From Oryzisolibacter sp. LB2S (lineage in GTDB: Bacteria; Pseudomonadota; Gammaproteobacteria; Burkholderiales; Burkholderiaceae_C): a stretch of 64,000 nucleotides of DNA. The notes under the pieces are model-generated. The model did not search any database and was not told where the DNA came from. It saw only the letters and a list, made by a program, of their open reading frames with translations. Within the stretch, counting starts at the first letter, position 1; each line of letters opens with the position of its first letter. The translations under genes were made by a program, and so were the position numbers. Shown one piece after another: positions 38,840-49,379 of this stretch. The stretch covers positions 1,888,494-1,952,493 of the forward strand of contig NZ_CP160388.1 of assembly GCF_040732315.1 (NCBI RefSeq), given 5' to 3'.

Positions 38840-39592
38840 ATGACCCTGCCGCTGCCCTGGCTCGGGCCCGATGATCCGTTCCCACCCACCGGCAACGCCT
38901 GGGGTCCGGATTCGCCCGCACCGGGTTTGCTCGCGGCGGGCGGTGCACTCGATGTGCAGCGCCTGAAGCAGGCCTACGCACGGGGCATCTTCCCCTGGTT
39001 CAGCGCCGGCCAGCCCATCCTCTGGTGGAGCCCCGACCCGCGCATGGTGCTGCAGGTGCAGGAGTTCCGCCTGCACCGCTCGCTGCGCCGCACGCTGCAG
39101 CGCTTTCGCGCCACGCCGGGCTGCGAGCTGCGCGTGGACAGCGACTTTGCCGCCGTGATCCGCGCCTGCAGCCAGACGCCACGCGCGGGCCAGTCCGGCA
39201 CCTGGATCGTGCCGCCCATGGTCGCGGCCTACGAGGCGCTGCACGCCGCGGGCCACGCGCACAGCGTGGAGACCTGGGTCGATGGCCGGCTCGTCGGCGG
39301 TCTGTACTGCGTGGCGCTCGGGCGCGCGGTGTTTGGCGAATCGATGTTCGCCCATGCCACCGATGCCTCGAAGATCGCGCTCGCCGCGCTCGTCTGCCTG
39401 TGCCGGCGCGAGGGCGTACAGATGATCGACTGCCAGCAGAACACCGGCCACCTGGCGTCGCTGGGCGCGCGCGAGATGGACAGGGCCGCGTTTCTGCGCC
39501 ACGTGGATCAGGCCCAAAGCCTGCCCGACTGCAACTGGCACTTCGACTCCGTATACTGGGACGAACTTCTTCCCGAACGTCCCGCGGCGTGA
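38840..39592 (+). CDS. aat: Leucyl/phenylalanyl-tRNA-protein transferase
   Basis: Moves Leu or Phe from tRNA to N-terminal Lys or Arg of proteins, marking them for ClpS/ClpAP (N-degron pathway). The family core is present: [31 protein letters not shown] (in part), [37 protein letters not shown] (in part), FGESMFAH and [15 protein letters not shown]. Length of 250 aa is normal. Its stop overlaps the GTG start of bpt by 4 bp (GTGA), so the two transferases of the pathway are made together. Confidence 0.95.
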   Translation: MTLPLPWLGPDDPFPPTGNAWGPDSPAPGLLAAGGALDVQRLKQAYARGIFPWFSAGQPILWWSPDPRMVLQVQEFRLHRSLRRTLQRFRATPGCELRVDSDFAAVIRACSQTPRAGQSGTWIVPPMVAAYEALHAAGHAHSVETWVDGRLVGGLYCVALGRAVFGESMFAHATDASKIALAALVCLCRREGVQMIDCQQNTGHLASLGAREMDRAAFLRHVDQAQSLPDCNWHFDSVYWDELLPERPAA

Positions 39593-40329
39593 CCCAGCTC
39601 AACGATCTTCCGCTACAAAGCCTGCAGTTCTATGCCACGGCGCCCTACCCGTGCAGCTATCTGGCCGGACGGCAGGCGCGCTCGCAGGTGGCCACACCGA
39701 GCCACCTGATCCAGAACGACGTGTATTCGGACCTGGTGGCACGCGGCTTTCGCCGCAGCGGCATGTTCACCTATCGCCCCTATTGCGAAGGCTGCCAGGC
39801 CTGCATTCCGCTGCGCGTGCTGGCCGAGTCGTTTCGCCCCGACCGGAGCCAGCGCCGCGCCGGAAAGCGCCATGCCGACCTGCACGCGCGCGTGCTGCAG
39901 CTGTGCTTCATCCCTGAGCACTACCAGCTCTACCTGCGCTACCAGAATGCCCGCCACGCGGGTGGCGGCATGGACCATGACAGCATCGACCAGTACACGC
40001 AGTTCCTGCTGCAAAGCAGGGTCAACTCGCGCCTGGTGGAGTTTCGCGAGCCCGGGCCCGACGGCCAGCCGGGCGCGCTCAAGATGGTGTCCATACTCGA
40101 CGTGCTGGAGGACGGCATCTCCGCCGTCTACACCTTCTACGAGCCCGAGGACAACGCAAGCTATGGCACCTACAACGTGCTGTGGCAGATACAGCAGGCG
40201 CGCGCGCTGGGCCTGCCCCATGTGTACCTGGGCTACTGGATAGAGCAAAGCCCCAAGATGAGCTACAAGGCGCGCTTCCTGCCGCACGAGCTGCGCATCA
40301 ACGGCCGCTGGCAGCGCTCGGCGGGCTGA
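39589..40329 (+). CDS. bpt: Aspartate/glutamate leucyltransferase
   Basis: Adds Leu to N-terminal Asp or Glu of proteins, the second N-degron leader transferase. The protein has 246 aa. It shows the ATE1-like features: TAPYPCSYL and ARSQV at the start, a Cys-rich [18 protein letters not shown], and [13 protein letters not shown], followed by [18 protein letters not shown] (in part). The start is GTG overlapping the aat stop by 4 bp; an upstream ATG would lie deep inside aat. A palindromic repeat follows its stop. Confidence 0.94.
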   Translation: MTQLNDLPLQSLQFYATAPYPCSYLAGRQARSQVATPSHLIQNDVYSDLVARGFRRSGMFTYRPYCEGCQACIPLRVLAESFRPDRSQRRAGKRHADLHARVLQLCFIPEHYQLYLRYQNARHAGGGMDHDSIDQYTQFLLQSRVNSRLVEFREPGPDGQPGALKMVSILDVLEDGISAVYTFYEPEDNASYGTYNVLWQIQQARALGLPHVYLGYWIEQSPKMSYKARFLPHELRINGRWQRSAG

Positions 40330-40334
40330 CCAAA

Positions 40335-40402
40335 GAATCGGATAAAAACAGCCTCCAGCGCCCGCCAGTCAAGCGCTGACAGCTATTCTTTTTAATGATT
40401 CA
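40335..40402. repeat. Palindromic repeat, copy 9, after bpt
   Basis: One of the best-kept copies: AACAGCCTCCAGCGCCCGCC, then AGTCAAGCGCTGACAGCTAT and TCTTTTTAATGATTCAA. It lies between the convergent bpt and doxX and touches the doxX stop codon. Confidence 0.9.
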
Positions 40403-40814
40403 ACGCCTCGATCGTGCGCCGTCGACGCTCCAGGCGCCGGGGCCGAAGGCCACGAGGGCGAGTAGGCCGCCTGCGATTGCCAGGTTCTTGAAGAACATGA
40501 TTTGCTGGATCATCTGCTGCGGCTCAGGGACAGCCCAATAGGCATGGAAGAAAATAGGCGGCAGTGAGAGAAAACACCGCCAGTGCCAGCGCCGCGATGC
40601 GCGCCCCAAAGCCCAGGACCAAGGCCAGACTGCCGAGCAGTTCGATCACGATCGCAATGGCGATGCCCACGGTGGGCAACGGCAGGCCCATGGCCGTGGC
40701 ATAACCCACGGTCCCAGCAAAGTCGGTGATCTTTCCGATGCCCGATGGCACAAACAACGGCGCAATGAGAATGCGGCCCAAAAGAATCAAGGCGTTCTGC
40801 AGGGCAGCGGACAT
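40400..40814 (-). pseudogene. doxX: DoxX family membrane protein, broken by a +1 frameshift
   Basis: Two overlapping frames join into one normal DoxX protein of about 137 aa. The first (from 40814) begins MSAALQNALILLGRILIAP and runs through ...ALAVFSLTAAYF; the second continues FFHAYWAVPEPQQMIQQIMF to the end. The break is a run of four T on the coding strand (40551-40554) where three would keep the frame. It may be a real inactivating or programmed slip, or a homopolymer sequencing error. DoxX proteins are four-helix membrane proteins often found next to pirin genes, as here. GGGAG precedes the start. Confidence 0.8.
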
Positions 40815-40849
40815 GGTGGAACTCCCGTGGTTGACAAACTGGGCAGGCC

Positions 40850-41551
40850 TCACGCGGCAAGGTCGAAGACCAGCACCTCGGCGTCGCGGCCGCCGGACAG
40901 GGCCACGCTGCGCTCACCCTCGAGCAGCGCCGCGTCGCCGCCGCTCAGGTGCAGCCCATTGACGTCCAGCGCCCCCCGGATCAGGTGCACATAGGCCTTG
41001 CGCCGCGGATCCACGGCCAGTGTGGCAGCCTGCGCACCATCGAACAAGCCCGCATAGACCGACGCATCGGCATGGATGCGCACGGCGCCCGCCGCACCCG
41101 TGGGCGAGGCCACGAGGCGCGGCCGGCCGCGCTTGTCGGCATCGGGCACGGTGACTTGCTCGTAGCTGGGCGCCACGCCGCGCACATCGGGCTCTATCCA
41201 GATCTGCAGGAAATGCGTGGTCTGGCCCTCTGCATGGTTGAACTCGCTGTGCATCACGCCCGAGCCCGCGCTCATGCGCTGCACGTCGCCCGCGGGAATG
41301 GCCTTGACGTTGCCCATGCTGTCCTGGTGCGCGAGCTCGCCCGACAGCACGTAGCTGATGATCTCCATGTCGCGATGGCCATGCGTGCCAAAGCCCGTGC
41401 CGGGGGCGATGCGGTCCTCGTTGATGACGCGCAGATTGCCCCAGCCCATGTGGCGCGGGTCGTAGTAGCCGGCAAACGAGAAGCTGTGATACGAATGGAG
41501 CCAGCCATGGTCGGCATGGCCGCGGTCCTGGGATTTGCGAATGGTCACCAT
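40850..41551 (-). CDS. Pirin family protein (quercetinase-like)
   Basis: Bicupin of 233 aa, close in layout to E. coli YhhW. The metal ligands His57, His59, His101 and Glu103 (THGHRDME and GVMHSEFN) have the same numbers as in YhhW, which oxidises quercetin. The physiological substrate is uncertain. A start 12 codons upstream exists but adds a sequence unlike the family. It lies 35 bp upstream of doxX on the same strand and diverges from a LysR gene, a common arrangement in Burkholderiales. Confidence 0.92.
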   Translation of the reverse strand: MVTIRKSQDRGHADHGWLHSYHSFSFAGYYDPRHMGWGNLRVINEDRIAPGTGFGTHGHRDMEIISYVLSGELAHQDSMGNVKAIPAGDVQRMSAGSGVMHSEFNHAEGQTTHFLQIWIEPDVRGVAPSYEQVTVPDADKRGRPRLVASPTGAAGAVRIHADASVYAGLFDGAQAATLAVDPRRKAYVHLIRGALDVNGLHLSGGDAALLEGERSVALSGGRDAEVLVFDLAA

Positions 41552-41623
41552 GGAGTGCACCCCGAAGCATTGTTGAATGCCCCTCACTGTATGCCTGCCG
41601 ACGGAGCAGCGGCGGCTGCCGAC

Positions 41624-41640
41624 TTGAAGGCATCATTCAA
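41624..41640. promoter_or_regulatory. Dyad between the pirin and LysR genes
   Basis: TTGAA-N7-TTCAA lies in the 116 bp divergent region, in an A/T-rich patch that also has a further TTCAA at 41646-41650. It is a natural candidate for LysR binding; the T-N11-A core is met. Confidence 0.4.
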
Positions 41641-41667
41641 ACATCTTCAACAAACCTCGCGCCAATC

Positions 41668-42606
41668 ATGCAAATCATGCGCAATGTGCTGACGCCGGAC
41701 AACCTCGCCATGCTGCAAAGCATTGCCGAGACCGGCAGCTTTGCCGCGGCCGCGCGCCAGCTGGGTCTGGTACCCAGCGCGCTGACCTATCGCGTGCGCC
41801 AGATCGAGGACGCGCTCGACGTGCTGCTGTTCGACCGCAGCGCACGCCAGGCCCGCCCCACCGATGCGGGCCTGGAGCTGCTGCGCGAGGGCCGGCGCCT
41901 GCTCGAGGACATGGACGCCATCGCCCACCGCGTGCGCCGCGTGGCCACGGGCTGGGAGCCGCAGCTGACCCTGTCGGTCGATGGCGTGATCTCGCCCACC
42001 ACCATGCTGGAGCTGGTCGAGGCCTTCTACGCGCTCGCACCGCCCACGCGCCTCAAGTGGCGCGACGGCATCCTGAGCGGCACGGCCGAGGCGCTGACCT
42101 CCGGAGAGGCCGATCTCGCCATTGGCGTGACCGAGGCCGCGAGCACCATGCCCGGGCTGCAGTCGGCGCCGCTGGGCAACCTGCGCTTTGTCTTCGTGGT
42201 GGCGCCGCACCATCCGCTGGCCAAGGCGCCCGAGCCGCTCGGCGACAGCCTGCTGCGCATGCACCGCGCCATCGCCGTGGCCGACTCGGCCCGGCGCGGC
42301 AGCATGACCGTGGGCATTCTGCCGGGCCAGGACGTGTTCACCGTGGACAACATGCGCGCCAAGATCCAGGCCCAGCTGCGCGGCCTGGGCGGCGGCTTTC
42401 TGCCCGAGCCCATGGTGCGGCCCTATGTCGAGGCCGGCCACCTCGTGGTGCGCGCCGTGCAGCGGCCCACACGCGCCATCCCCCTGGCCTACCAGTGGGG
42501 CGGGCCCAGCGCCAGCGCACCGGGGCGTGCGCTGCAATGGTGGCTGGCGCAGCTCAAAAGCCCCACCACGCGCCAGGCGCTGCTGGAAAATCACCACCAT
42601 TTCTGA
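41668..42606 (+). CDS. LysR family regulator divergent from pirin-doxX
   Basis: Regulator of 312 aa with an N-terminal winged helix (NLAMLQSIAETGSFAAAARQLGLVPSALTYRVRQIE in part) and a type 2 periplasmic-binding effector domain from about residue 95. A second ATG three codons later could be the start. In Burkholderiales this type of regulator stands next to pirin and doxX and activates them; the signal is unknown. Confidence 0.9.
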   Translation: MQIMRNVLTPDNLAMLQSIAETGSFAAAARQLGLVPSALTYRVRQIEDALDVLLFDRSARQARPTDAGLELLREGRRLLEDMDAIAHRVRRVATGWEPQLTLSVDGVISPTTMLELVEAFYALAPPTRLKWRDGILSGTAEALTSGEADLAIGVTEAASTMPGLQSAPLGNLRFVFVVAPHHPLAKAPEPLGDSLLRMHRAIAVADSARRGSMTVGILPGQDVFTVDNMRAKIQAQLRGLGGGFLPEPMVRPYVEAGHLVVRAVQRPTRAIPLAYQWGGPSASAPGRALQWWLAQLKSPTTRQALLENHHHF

Positions 42607-42679
42607 CCCGCAGGCGCTTTGGCGCGTGTAGAGTGAATGCTGTTGCACATCGCATGATCCAGCTACACAGAGGCGCGCC

Positions 42680-43774
42680 ATGACCACATCACGCACCCGT
42701 TCCAGCACTCGCCTGAAACACAGCCCGCCCGCAGGCCCCGCCAGGCGCTTTGCCGTCATCGGCGCGGGCATGGCCGGTGTGGCCTGCGCGCGCACGCTGG
42801 CGCAGGCCGGCCACACCGTGACGGTGTTCGAGAAGGCGCCGCATTGCGGCGGGCGCACGACGGCGCTGGCCTCGCCCTTTGGCAGCTTCGATTGCGGTGC
42901 GCAGTACTTCACCGTGCGCGACGCACGGTTTCAGCTGGCGCTGGACACCGTGCCCGGCCTGTGCCGCGCCTGGAGCGCGACCACCATCCGCGTACTGGAC
43001 GCCGCCGGTCGCGTGGCCGCGGCCTCGCGCACGCCGGGCGAGGCGCATTGGGTCGCCATCCCGACCATGGACGCACTCGTGCAGGCCTGGGCCCAGCCGC
43101 TGGCGGGCGAGGGGCGGCTGCACACGCACACCAGCGTCACGCGCATCGAGCGCGACCCGGCCCACCCCGGCACCTGGCAGCTGCACTGCGAGACCCTGGG
43201 CGGCGACACCCATCTGCACGGCGGCTTCGACGCCGTGATGCTGGCCCAGCCGGCGCCGCTCGGCCAGGCACTGCTGCAGCAGTCGGGCGTCACGCCGGCC
43301 TGGGGCGACGCGCTGGCGGGCGTGGACATCGCCCCCTGCTGGACGCTGATGCTGGCCTTCGCCCACGCCGTGCGCCCGGGCCTGACCACGCTGGGCCCGC
43401 AGTGGAACGCGGCGCGCAGCACGCACCACCGCATCGCCTGGCTCGCGCGCGAATCGAGCAAGCCCGGGCGCAAGCAGATCGAGCGCTGGACCGTGCAGGC
43501 CAGCCCCGCCTGGTCGCTTGAGCACCTGAACGACGACATCGACCGCGTGCAGGCCAAGCTCATCAAGGCCTTTGCCGAGGTCACGGGCATACGCGCCACG
43601 CCCACCCATGCCGAGCTGCGCCGCTGGCGCCACGCCCAGACGCAAAAGCCCCTGGGCCAGAGCCATCTGTGGGACGCCGCCGCGGGCCTGGGCGCCTGCG
43701 GCGACTGGTGCCTGGGCCACAGGCTGGAGGACGCCTTCGTCTCCGGCCTGGAGCTGGCCCTGGCCGCCGCATGA
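42680..43774 (+). CDS. NAD(P)/FAD-dependent amine oxidase-like protein (renalase-like)
   Basis: Flavoprotein of 364 aa. The dinucleotide-binding motif [21 protein letters not shown] (quoted to ARTL) follows about 22 polar residues, then [13 protein letters not shown] binds FAD ribose, and [12 protein letters not shown] is the typical renalase-like segment. The C-terminal [21 protein letters not shown] (in part) closes the FAD site. The substrate is unknown. Its stop overlaps the gluQ start by 4 bp (ATGA), so the two are probably co-translated, although no functional link is evident. Confidence 0.88.
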   Translation: MTTSRTRSSTRLKHSPPAGPARRFAVIGAGMAGVACARTLAQAGHTVTVFEKAPHCGGRTTALASPFGSFDCGAQYFTVRDARFQLALDTVPGLCRAWSATTIRVLDAAGRVAAASRTPGEAHWVAIPTMDALVQAWAQPLAGEGRLHTHTSVTRIERDPAHPGTWQLHCETLGGDTHLHGGFDAVMLAQPAPLGQALLQQSGVTPAWGDALAGVDIAPCWTLMLAFAHAVRPGLTTLGPQWNAARSTHHRIAWLARESSKPGRKQIERWTVQASPAWSLEHLNDDIDRVQAKLIKAFAEVTGIRATPTHAELRRWRHAQTQKPLGQSHLWDAAAGLGACGDWCLGHRLEDAFVSGLELALAAA

Positions 43775-44745
43775 GCGCGGGCCGCGCCGGCCCGCAGCCC
43801 TACGTCGGGCGCTTCGCCCCCTCGCCCACCGGGCCGCTGCATGCGGGCTCGCTCGTCGCCGCGCTCGCGAGCTGGCTGGACGCGCGCGCGGCCGGCGGCC
43901 GCTGGCTGGTGCGCATCGAGGACGTGGACCTGCCGCGCTGCCAGAGCGGCGCGGCCGAGCGCATCCTGGCCCAGCTCGCGGCCTGCGGCCTTGCGCCCGA
44001 CGAGGCGCCGCTGTACCAATCCACGCGCGGCGCGCGCTACCAGCAGGCGCTCGACGCGCTCGTGGCCGAACATCTGGCCTACCCCTGCGCCTGCACGCGG
44101 CGCGACATCGAGGCCGCCCAGGCCGCCCTGGGCCTGCAGCACGAGCGCCATGTGGAGCGCCCCTACCCCGGCACCTGCCGCGCCGGCCTGCAGGGCCGCG
44201 CGCCGCGTGCCTGGCGTTTCAACGCCACGGATTACCAGTCAAATCTGCCTCCAGCGCCCGCTCATCAAGCGCAAGACGCTCCTTTATTGATAGTGAATGA
44301 CGGCATCCACTGGTGCGACCGGCGCCTGGGCCCGCAGTCGCAGAACGTCGCCACCCAGGTGGGCGACTTCGTGCTGCGCCGCGCCGATGGCCTGTGGGCC
44401 TACCAGCTGGCCGTGGTGGTGGACGATGCCGACCAGGGCGTGACCCATGTGGTGCGCGGCGAGGACCTCACGGACAACACCGCGCGCCAGATCCTGCTGC
44501 AGTCGGCCCTGGGCCTGGCCACGCCCTCCTACCTGCACACGCCGCTGGTGCGCGCGGCCGACGGCGAGAAGCTTTCCAAGCAGCATGGTGCGCCACCCAT
44601 GGACGAGCGCGACCCCATGGCCGCGCTGGCCGCCGCGGCCCACGTGCTGGGCCTGCCCCCGATCGATGCCGGCGCCGGAGTGGCTGCGGCGTTGGCGCTG
44701 TGGGTGCGGGCCTGGGCGGGAATCTACAATCCGCGGCGTGACTGA
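43771..44745 (+). CDS. gluQ: Glutamyl-Q tRNA(Asp) synthetase with in-frame repeat insertion
   Basis: Truncated GluRS paralogue of 324 aa that attaches Glu to queuosine in tRNA-Asp. The class I signature reads [12 protein letters not shown], the zinc site has CAC and YPGTC, and the KMSKS-like loop is EKLSKQ. There is no anticodon-binding domain, as expected. Residues about 154-176 are encoded by palindromic repeat copy 10 ([20 protein letters not shown] in part) just before the strand IVNDGIHW, where normal members have a short turn. The frame is kept. It overlaps both neighbours: 4 bp with the oxidoreductase and 8 bp with trmB. Confidence 0.92.
   Translation: MSAGRAGPQPYVGRFAPSPTGPLHAGSLVAALASWLDARAAGGRWLVRIEDVDLPRCQSGAAERILAQLAACGLAPDEAPLYQSTRGARYQQALDALVAEHLAYPCACTRRDIEAAQAALGLQHERHVERPYPGTCRAGLQGRAPRAWRFNATDYQSNLPPAPAHQAQDAPLLIVNDGIHWCDRRLGPQSQNVATQVGDFVLRRADGLWAYQLAVVVDDADQGVTHVVRGEDLTDNTARQILLQSALGLATPSYLHTPLVRAADGEKLSKQHGAPPMDERDPMAALAAAAHVLGLPPIDAGAGVAAALALWVRAWAGIYNPRRD
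44231..44298. repeat. Palindromic repeat, copy 10, inside gluQ
   Basis: Core GCCTCCAGCGCCCGC, then TCATCAAGCGCAAGACGCT, almost identical over the left half to copy 9 after bpt. In frame it reads [13 protein letters not shown]. The right arm has lost pairing. Confidence 0.85.
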
Positions 44746-45466
44746 CACCCAAACGCTTCCCCCCCAAGACACATCGACCGGCGCGCCCGCCGGCGTCGCC
44801 CACCCCAAGGGCATCAAGAGCTATGTGCGCCGCGCCGGCCGCACCACCACGGGCCAGGCCAAGGCCCTGGAAGACCTGGGCCCGCGCTTCGTGCTCGACT
44901 ACGCCCCCACCCCGCTCGACGCTGCGGCGGCGTTTGGCCGCAGCGCGCCGCTGATCCTGGAGATCGGCTTCGGCATGGGCGAGGCCACGGCCCATATCGC
45001 GAGCCTGCGCGAGAGCGACAACTTCCTGTGCTGCGAGGTGCACGAGCCCGGCGTGGGCGCACTGCTCAAGCGCATCGGCGAGCAGGGCCTTCAGAACATC
45101 CGCATCCTGCAGCACGACGCCGTGGAGGTGCTGGACCACATGCTGGCCGAGGGCAGCCTGGACGGCGTGCACATCTTCTTTCCCGACCCCTGGCACAAGA
45201 AGCGCCACAACAAGCGCCGCCTGATCCAGGCGCCGCTTGTGGCCAAGCTGGCCGCGCGGCTCAAGATCGGCGGCTACATCCACTGCGCGACCGACTGGCA
45301 GCCCTATGCCGAGCAGATGCTGGAGGTGCTATCGGCCGAGCCCCTGCTGGCCAACACCGCCGCCAACTACGCCCCCAAGCCCGAATACCGGCCGCTGACC
45401 AAGTTCGAAAACCGCGGCCTGCGCCTGGGCCATGGCGTGTGGGACCTGGTCTTCACGCGCCGCTGA
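44738..45466 (+). CDS. trmB: tRNA (guanine-N7-)-methyltransferase
   Basis: Methylates G46 of tRNAs with SAM. The protein has 242 aa. Motifs: SYVRRAGR near the start, [11 protein letters not shown] for [16 protein letters not shown], and the catalytic [16 protein letters not shown]. The GTG start overlaps gluQ by 8 bp. A strong terminator follows. It is grouped with gluQ, another tRNA-modifying gene. Confidence 0.95.
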   Translation: MTDTQTLPPQDTSTGAPAGVAHPKGIKSYVRRAGRTTTGQAKALEDLGPRFVLDYAPTPLDAAAAFGRSAPLILEIGFGMGEATAHIASLRESDNFLCCEVHEPGVGALLKRIGEQGLQNIRILQHDAVEVLDHMLAEGSLDGVHIFFPDPWHKKRHNKRRLIQAPLVAKLAARLKIGGYIHCATDWQPYAEQMLEVLSAEPLLANTAANYAPKPEYRPLTKFENRGLRLGHGVWDLVFTRR

Positions 45467-45483
45467 AAACCACCTGACCCTGA

Positions 45484-45520
45484 AAGCAAAACACCCGCCT
45501 GCCAGGCGGGTGTTTTGCTT
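45484..45520. terminator. Bidirectional intrinsic terminator between trmB and alaS
   Basis: A 17 bp perfect stem (AAGCAAAACACCCGCCT and its mirror) with a GCC loop; A-rich on the left and T-rich on the right, so it works for both convergent genes. Confidence 0.93.
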
Positions 45521-45534
45521 CCGGTGGGAGGCCC

Positions 45535-48156
45535 TCAGACGCGCTCGCCCACCCAGCCCGTCACCGAGGCCAGTGCGGCCGGCAGGGCCGCGGCATTGGT
45601 GCCGCCGGCCATGGCCATGTCGGGCTTGCCGCCGCCCTTGCCGCCGACCTGGCTGGCGACGAAGTTCACCAGCTCGCCGGCCTTGATGCGGCCCACGCTG
45701 TCGGCCGTCACGCCCGCGGCCAGCTGCACCTTGTCGCCGTCGACGGCGGCGAGCACGATGGCGGCCGTCTTGAGCTTGTCCTTGAGCTTGTCCATGGTCT
45801 CGCGCAGCTGCTTGGCGTCGGCGCCGTCGAGCCGCGCCGCGAGCACCTTGAGGCCCTTCACATCCACGGCCTGGCCCGCGAGCTCATCGCCCTGGCTGGA
45901 TGCGAGCTTGCCCTTGAGTGCGGCCAGCTCCTTCTCCAGCGCGCGGATCTGCTCGAGCGCGCCGGCGATGCGGCCCGTGAGCTCGGCGGTCGGCGCCTTG
46001 AGCGCGGCGGCGGCCTCGTCCACCGTGGTCTCGAGCGACTGCAGGTAGGCCAGCGCGTTCTCGCCCGTCACGGCCTCGATGCGGCGCACGCCCGCGGCGA
46101 CGCCGCCCTCGGCCACGACCTTGAACAGGCCGATGTCGCCCGTGCGCTGCACATGGGTGCCGCCGCAGAGCTCGCGGCTGCTGCCGATGTCGAGCACGCG
46201 CACGGTCTCGCCGTACTTCTCGCCAAACAGCATCATGGCGCCGGTCTTCTGCGCGCTCTCGATGTCCATCACGCGCGCCTGGGTGGCGGCATTGGCCAGC
46301 ACCTCGGCGTTCACCCGGCGCTCGATCTCGCGGATCTGCGCGCCGGTCACGGGTGCATTGTGGGCAAAGTCAAAGCGCGTGCGCTCGGCGTTCACCAGGC
46401 TGCCCTTTTGCTGCACATGCTCGCCCAGCACCTCGCGCAGCGCCTTGTGCATGAGGTGGGTGGCGCTGTGGTTGCGCATGGTGGCGGCGCGCTGGCCGCC
46501 GTCGACCTGGGCCAGCACCGTGTCGCCCACGCTCAAAGTGCCCTCGGCCAACCGGCCATGGTGGCCGTAGACGTCGGCCTTGATCTTCTGCGTGTCCTCC
46601 ACGGCAAAGCGCGCGCTGCCGGCCGTGATCAGGCCCTGGTCACCGACCTGGCCGCCGCTCTCGGCGTAGAACGGCGTGCTGTCGAGCACGACCACGCCGT
46701 TCTGACCAGCCTTGAGGGCCGCAACGCTCACCCCGTCCGCGTAGAGTGCTACGATTTTTGCAGTACCTGCCAGATGCTCGTAGCCCGTGAACTGGTTGGC
46801 CGCGCCGCCGTATTCGAGCACCTTGTCCATCTTGAACTTGCCGGCCGCGCGCGCCTGGCTCTTCTGGTGCTCCATGGCGGCGGCAAAGCCGGCCTCGTCC
46901 ACACTCAGGCCACGCTCGCGGCAGACATCGTTCGTCAGATCGAGCGGGAAGCCGTAGGTGTCGTGCAGCTTGAAGGCCACGTCGCCGGGCAGAACCTTGG
47001 CGCCACCGGCCAGGGCCCCGTCCAGGATCTCCATGCCGTGGGCCAGGGTCTCGAAGAAGCGCTCCTCCTCCACCCGCAGCACCTCGGTGATGCGCTGCTG
47101 CTGCTCGCGCAGCTTGGGATAGGCCTCGCCCATCTGCGCGACCAGGTCATTCACCAGCTTGTGGAAGAACGGCGTCTTCTGTCCCAGCTTGTAGCCGTGG
47201 CGGATGGCCCGGCGCACGATGCGCCGCTGCACATAGCCGCGGCCCTCGTTGCTCGGGATCACGCCATCGGCCACGAGGAAGGCGGTGGCGCGGATATGGT
47301 CGGCAATCACCTTGAGCGAGGGGTTGGCCAGATCCTGGCAGCCGGTCTCGCGCGCGGCGGCCTTGATGAGGGCGTCGAACAGGTCGATCTCGTAGTTGCT
47401 GTGCACATGCTGCAGGATGGCGGCCAGGCGCTCCAGGCCCATGCCGGTGTCCACGCAGGGCGCAGGCAGCGGCACGACGGAGCCGTCCTCCTTCATGTCG
47501 AACTGCATGAACACGTGGTTCCAGATCTCGATGAAGCGGTCGCCGTCCTCGTCGGGGCTGCCCGGAGGGCCGCCGGGGATCTCGGGGCCGTGGTCGTAGA
47601 AGATTTCCGAGCAGGGGCCGCAGGGGCCGGTGTCGGCCATCATCCAGAAGTTGTCGCTCTTGTAGCGCCCGCCCTTGTTGTCGCCGATGCGGATCACGCG
47701 CTCGGGCGGCAGGCCGATTTCCTTGGTCCAGATGTCGTAGGCCTCGTCGTCCTCGGCGTACACCGTGGCCAGCAGGCGCTCGGGCGGCAGCTTGTAGACC
47801 TGGGTCAAGAGCTCCCAGCCCCATTGGATGGATTCGCGCTTGAAGTAGTCGCCAAACGACCAGTTGCCCAGCATCTCGAAGAAGGTGTGATGGCGCGCCG
47901 TGTAGCCCACGTTCTCCAGGTCGTTGTGCTTGCCGCCCGCGCGCAGGCAGGTCTGCACGCTGGCCGCGCGCACATAGGGGCGCTTGTCCGTGCCGAGGAA
48001 CACGTCCTTGAACTGCACCATGCCCGAGTTGGTGAACATCAGCGTCGGGTCGTTGCCCGGCACCAGCGGGCTGGATGCGACCACGGTGTGGCCCTTGGTG
48101 GCAAAGAAATCCAGAAAGGTCTTGCGGATGTCGGCAACGGAAAAGCGGGTGGTCAT
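45535..48156 (-). CDS. alaS: Alanyl-tRNA synthetase
   Basis: Class II synthetase of 873 aa. The aminoacylation core begins [16 protein letters not shown], with motif 2 near [19 protein letters not shown]. The editing domain shows its zinc ligands in NHSATHLMH and CGGTHV, and the C-terminal oligomerisation part has a coiled coil (about 720-770) and [12 protein letters not shown]. The ATG chosen gives the usual [14 protein letters not shown] start; an upstream start adds six unusual residues. The gene stands alone between convergent trmB and a divergent dehydrogenase gene. Confidence 0.97.
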   Translation of the reverse strand: MTTRFSVADIRKTFLDFFATKGHTVVASSPLVPGNDPTLMFTNSGMVQFKDVFLGTDKRPYVRAASVQTCLRAGGKHNDLENVGYTARHHTFFEMLGNWSFGDYFKRESIQWGWELLTQVYKLPPERLLATVYAEDDEAYDIWTKEIGLPPERVIRIGDNKGGRYKSDNFWMMADTGPCGPCSEIFYDHGPEIPGGPPGSPDEDGDRFIEIWNHVFMQFDMKEDGSVVPLPAPCVDTGMGLERLAAILQHVHSNYEIDLFDALIKAAARETGCQDLANPSLKVIADHIRATAFLVADGVIPSNEGRGYVQRRIVRRAIRHGYKLGQKTPFFHKLVNDLVAQMGEAYPKLREQQQRITEVLRVEEERFFETLAHGMEILDGALAGGAKVLPGDVAFKLHDTYGFPLDLTNDVCRERGLSVDEAGFAAAMEHQKSQARAAGKFKMDKVLEYGGAANQFTGYEHLAGTAKIVALYADGVSVAALKAGQNGVVVLDSTPFYAESGGQVGDQGLITAGSARFAVEDTQKIKADVYGHHGRLAEGTLSVGDTVLAQVDGGQRAATMRNHSATHLMHKALREVLGEHVQQKGSLVNAERTRFDFAHNAPVTGAQIREIERRVNAEVLANAATQARVMDIESAQKTGAMMLFGEKYGETVRVLDIGSSRELCGGTHVQRTGDIGLFKVVAEGGVAAGVRRIEAVTGENALAYLQSLETTVDEAAAALKAPTAELTGRIAGALEQIRALEKELAALKGKLASSQGDELAGQAVDVKGLKVLAARLDGADAKQLRETMDKLKDKLKTAAIVLAAVDGDKVQLAAGVTADSVGRIKAGELVNFVASQVGGKGGGKPDMAMAGGTNAAALPAALASVTGWVGERV

Positions 48157-48274
48157 GGGGTTGTGCTCTGGCAAATGAAGGGCCCGGGACGCTGTCCAGC
48201 AACAGCGCCGGGCGAACCGGGCATTTTAGGGGCTTTCCCGCGAACGGCCGCCGCCCGGGGCATCATCACTGGCC

Positions 48275-49312
48275 ATGAAGCAAGACCCCTCTCACGCCCC
48301 CGCCGACACTCTCTATCTGCCCGCGGACGAACTGCTGGCCACGGCCTGCCGCGTGTTCGAGCACATGGGCCTGTCGCGCGCCCACGCCCAGGCCATGGCG
48401 CGCACCGTGGTCGCGGGCCAGCGCGACGACTGCCAGTCGCACGGGCTGTACCGCATCCTGTCGTGCGCGCAGACCATTGCCGCGGGCAAGGTCGCGCTGC
48501 GCGCCGAGCCGGCGCTGGCCCCCACCCAAGGTGCCGTGGTGCGCGTGGATGCCGGTTACGCCTTCTCGCCGCTGGCGTTTGAGCGCGGCCTGCCCGCGCT
48601 GGTCGAGGCCACGCGTGCCCAGGGCCTGGGGGCGCTGGTCATAGGCCGCTGCTTTCATTTCTCGGCCCTGTGGCCCGAGATCGAGGCCATCACCGCCCAT
48701 GGGCTCGCGGCCCTGGCCCTCACGCCCAGCCATGCCTGGGTGGCGCCCGCGGGCGGGCGCAGGCCGGTGTTCGGCACCAACCCCATCGCCTTTGGCTGGC
48801 CGCGGCCCGGCGCCAATCCATTCGTGTTCGACTTTGCGACCAGCGCCATTGCGCGCGGCGACCTGGAGCTGCACCGCCGCGCCGGCACGCCCCTGCCCGA
48901 GGGCTGCGGCGTGGATGGCGAGGGCCGGCCCAGCACCGACCCGCTGGCCGTGGCCCAGGGGGCGATGCTGGCCTTTGGCGGCCACAAGGGTTCGGCCCTG
49001 GCGGCCATGGTGGAGCTCATGGCCGGCGCCCTGATCGGCGAGTGGACGAGCCAGGAGTCGCTGGCCTTTGACGCGGGCGCGGGCGCCATTCCCTGCCATG
49101 GCGAGCTCATCCTGGCCTTCGACCCCGCGCGCCTGGGCACGGGCGACCTAACCGCGCAGCAGCGCCAGGCCGAGGCGCTGTTCGCCGCCATCACTGACCA
49201 GGGCGCACGCCTGCCCTCGGAGCGGCGCTATGCCGCGCGTGCGCGCAGCCAGGAGCGGGGCGTGGCCGTGCCGCGTGCGCTGTATGAGGAGGTGCTGGCG
49301 CTGCTGGGCTGA
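48275..49312 (+). CDS. Ldh2/DpkA family oxidoreductase, probably delta1-piperideine-2-carboxylate reductase
   Basis: NAD(P)H oxidoreductase of 345 aa in the L-sulfolactate/malate dehydrogenase-like family. The conserved DDCQSHGLYR with the catalytic His and the CFHFSALWPEIE, LTPSHAWVAPAGGRRPVFGTNP (in part) and FDFATSAIARG segments match Pseudomonas DpkA, which reduces cyclic imino acids from D-lysine or D-proline. Substrate preference cannot be fixed from sequence alone. It is divergent from alaS and followed by a palindromic hairpin. Confidence 0.85.
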   Translation: MKQDPSHAPADTLYLPADELLATACRVFEHMGLSRAHAQAMARTVVAGQRDDCQSHGLYRILSCAQTIAAGKVALRAEPALAPTQGAVVRVDAGYAFSPLAFERGLPALVEATRAQGLGALVIGRCFHFSALWPEIEAITAHGLAALALTPSHAWVAPAGGRRPVFGTNPIAFGWPRPGANPFVFDFATSAIARGDLELHRRAGTPLPEGCGVDGEGRPSTDPLAVAQGAMLAFGGHKGSALAAMVELMAGALIGEWTSQESLAFDAGAGAIPCHGELILAFDPARLGTGDLTAQQRQAEALFAAITDQGARLPSERRYAARARSQERGVAVPRALYEEVLALLG

Positions 49313-49379
49313 AGGGCGGGTTCTCACCATCGCCAGCCACAAAGGCAGTGTGGATGGCACGCGATGCTTGCAGAACCCA

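Noticed and set aside
46735..46770. A/T-rich patch in alaS with AGTGCTACGATTTTTG, similar to half of the palindromic repeat.
   Set aside because: The AlaS protein shows no extra residues here and the other half of the palindrome is absent, so it looks like ordinary codon variation.
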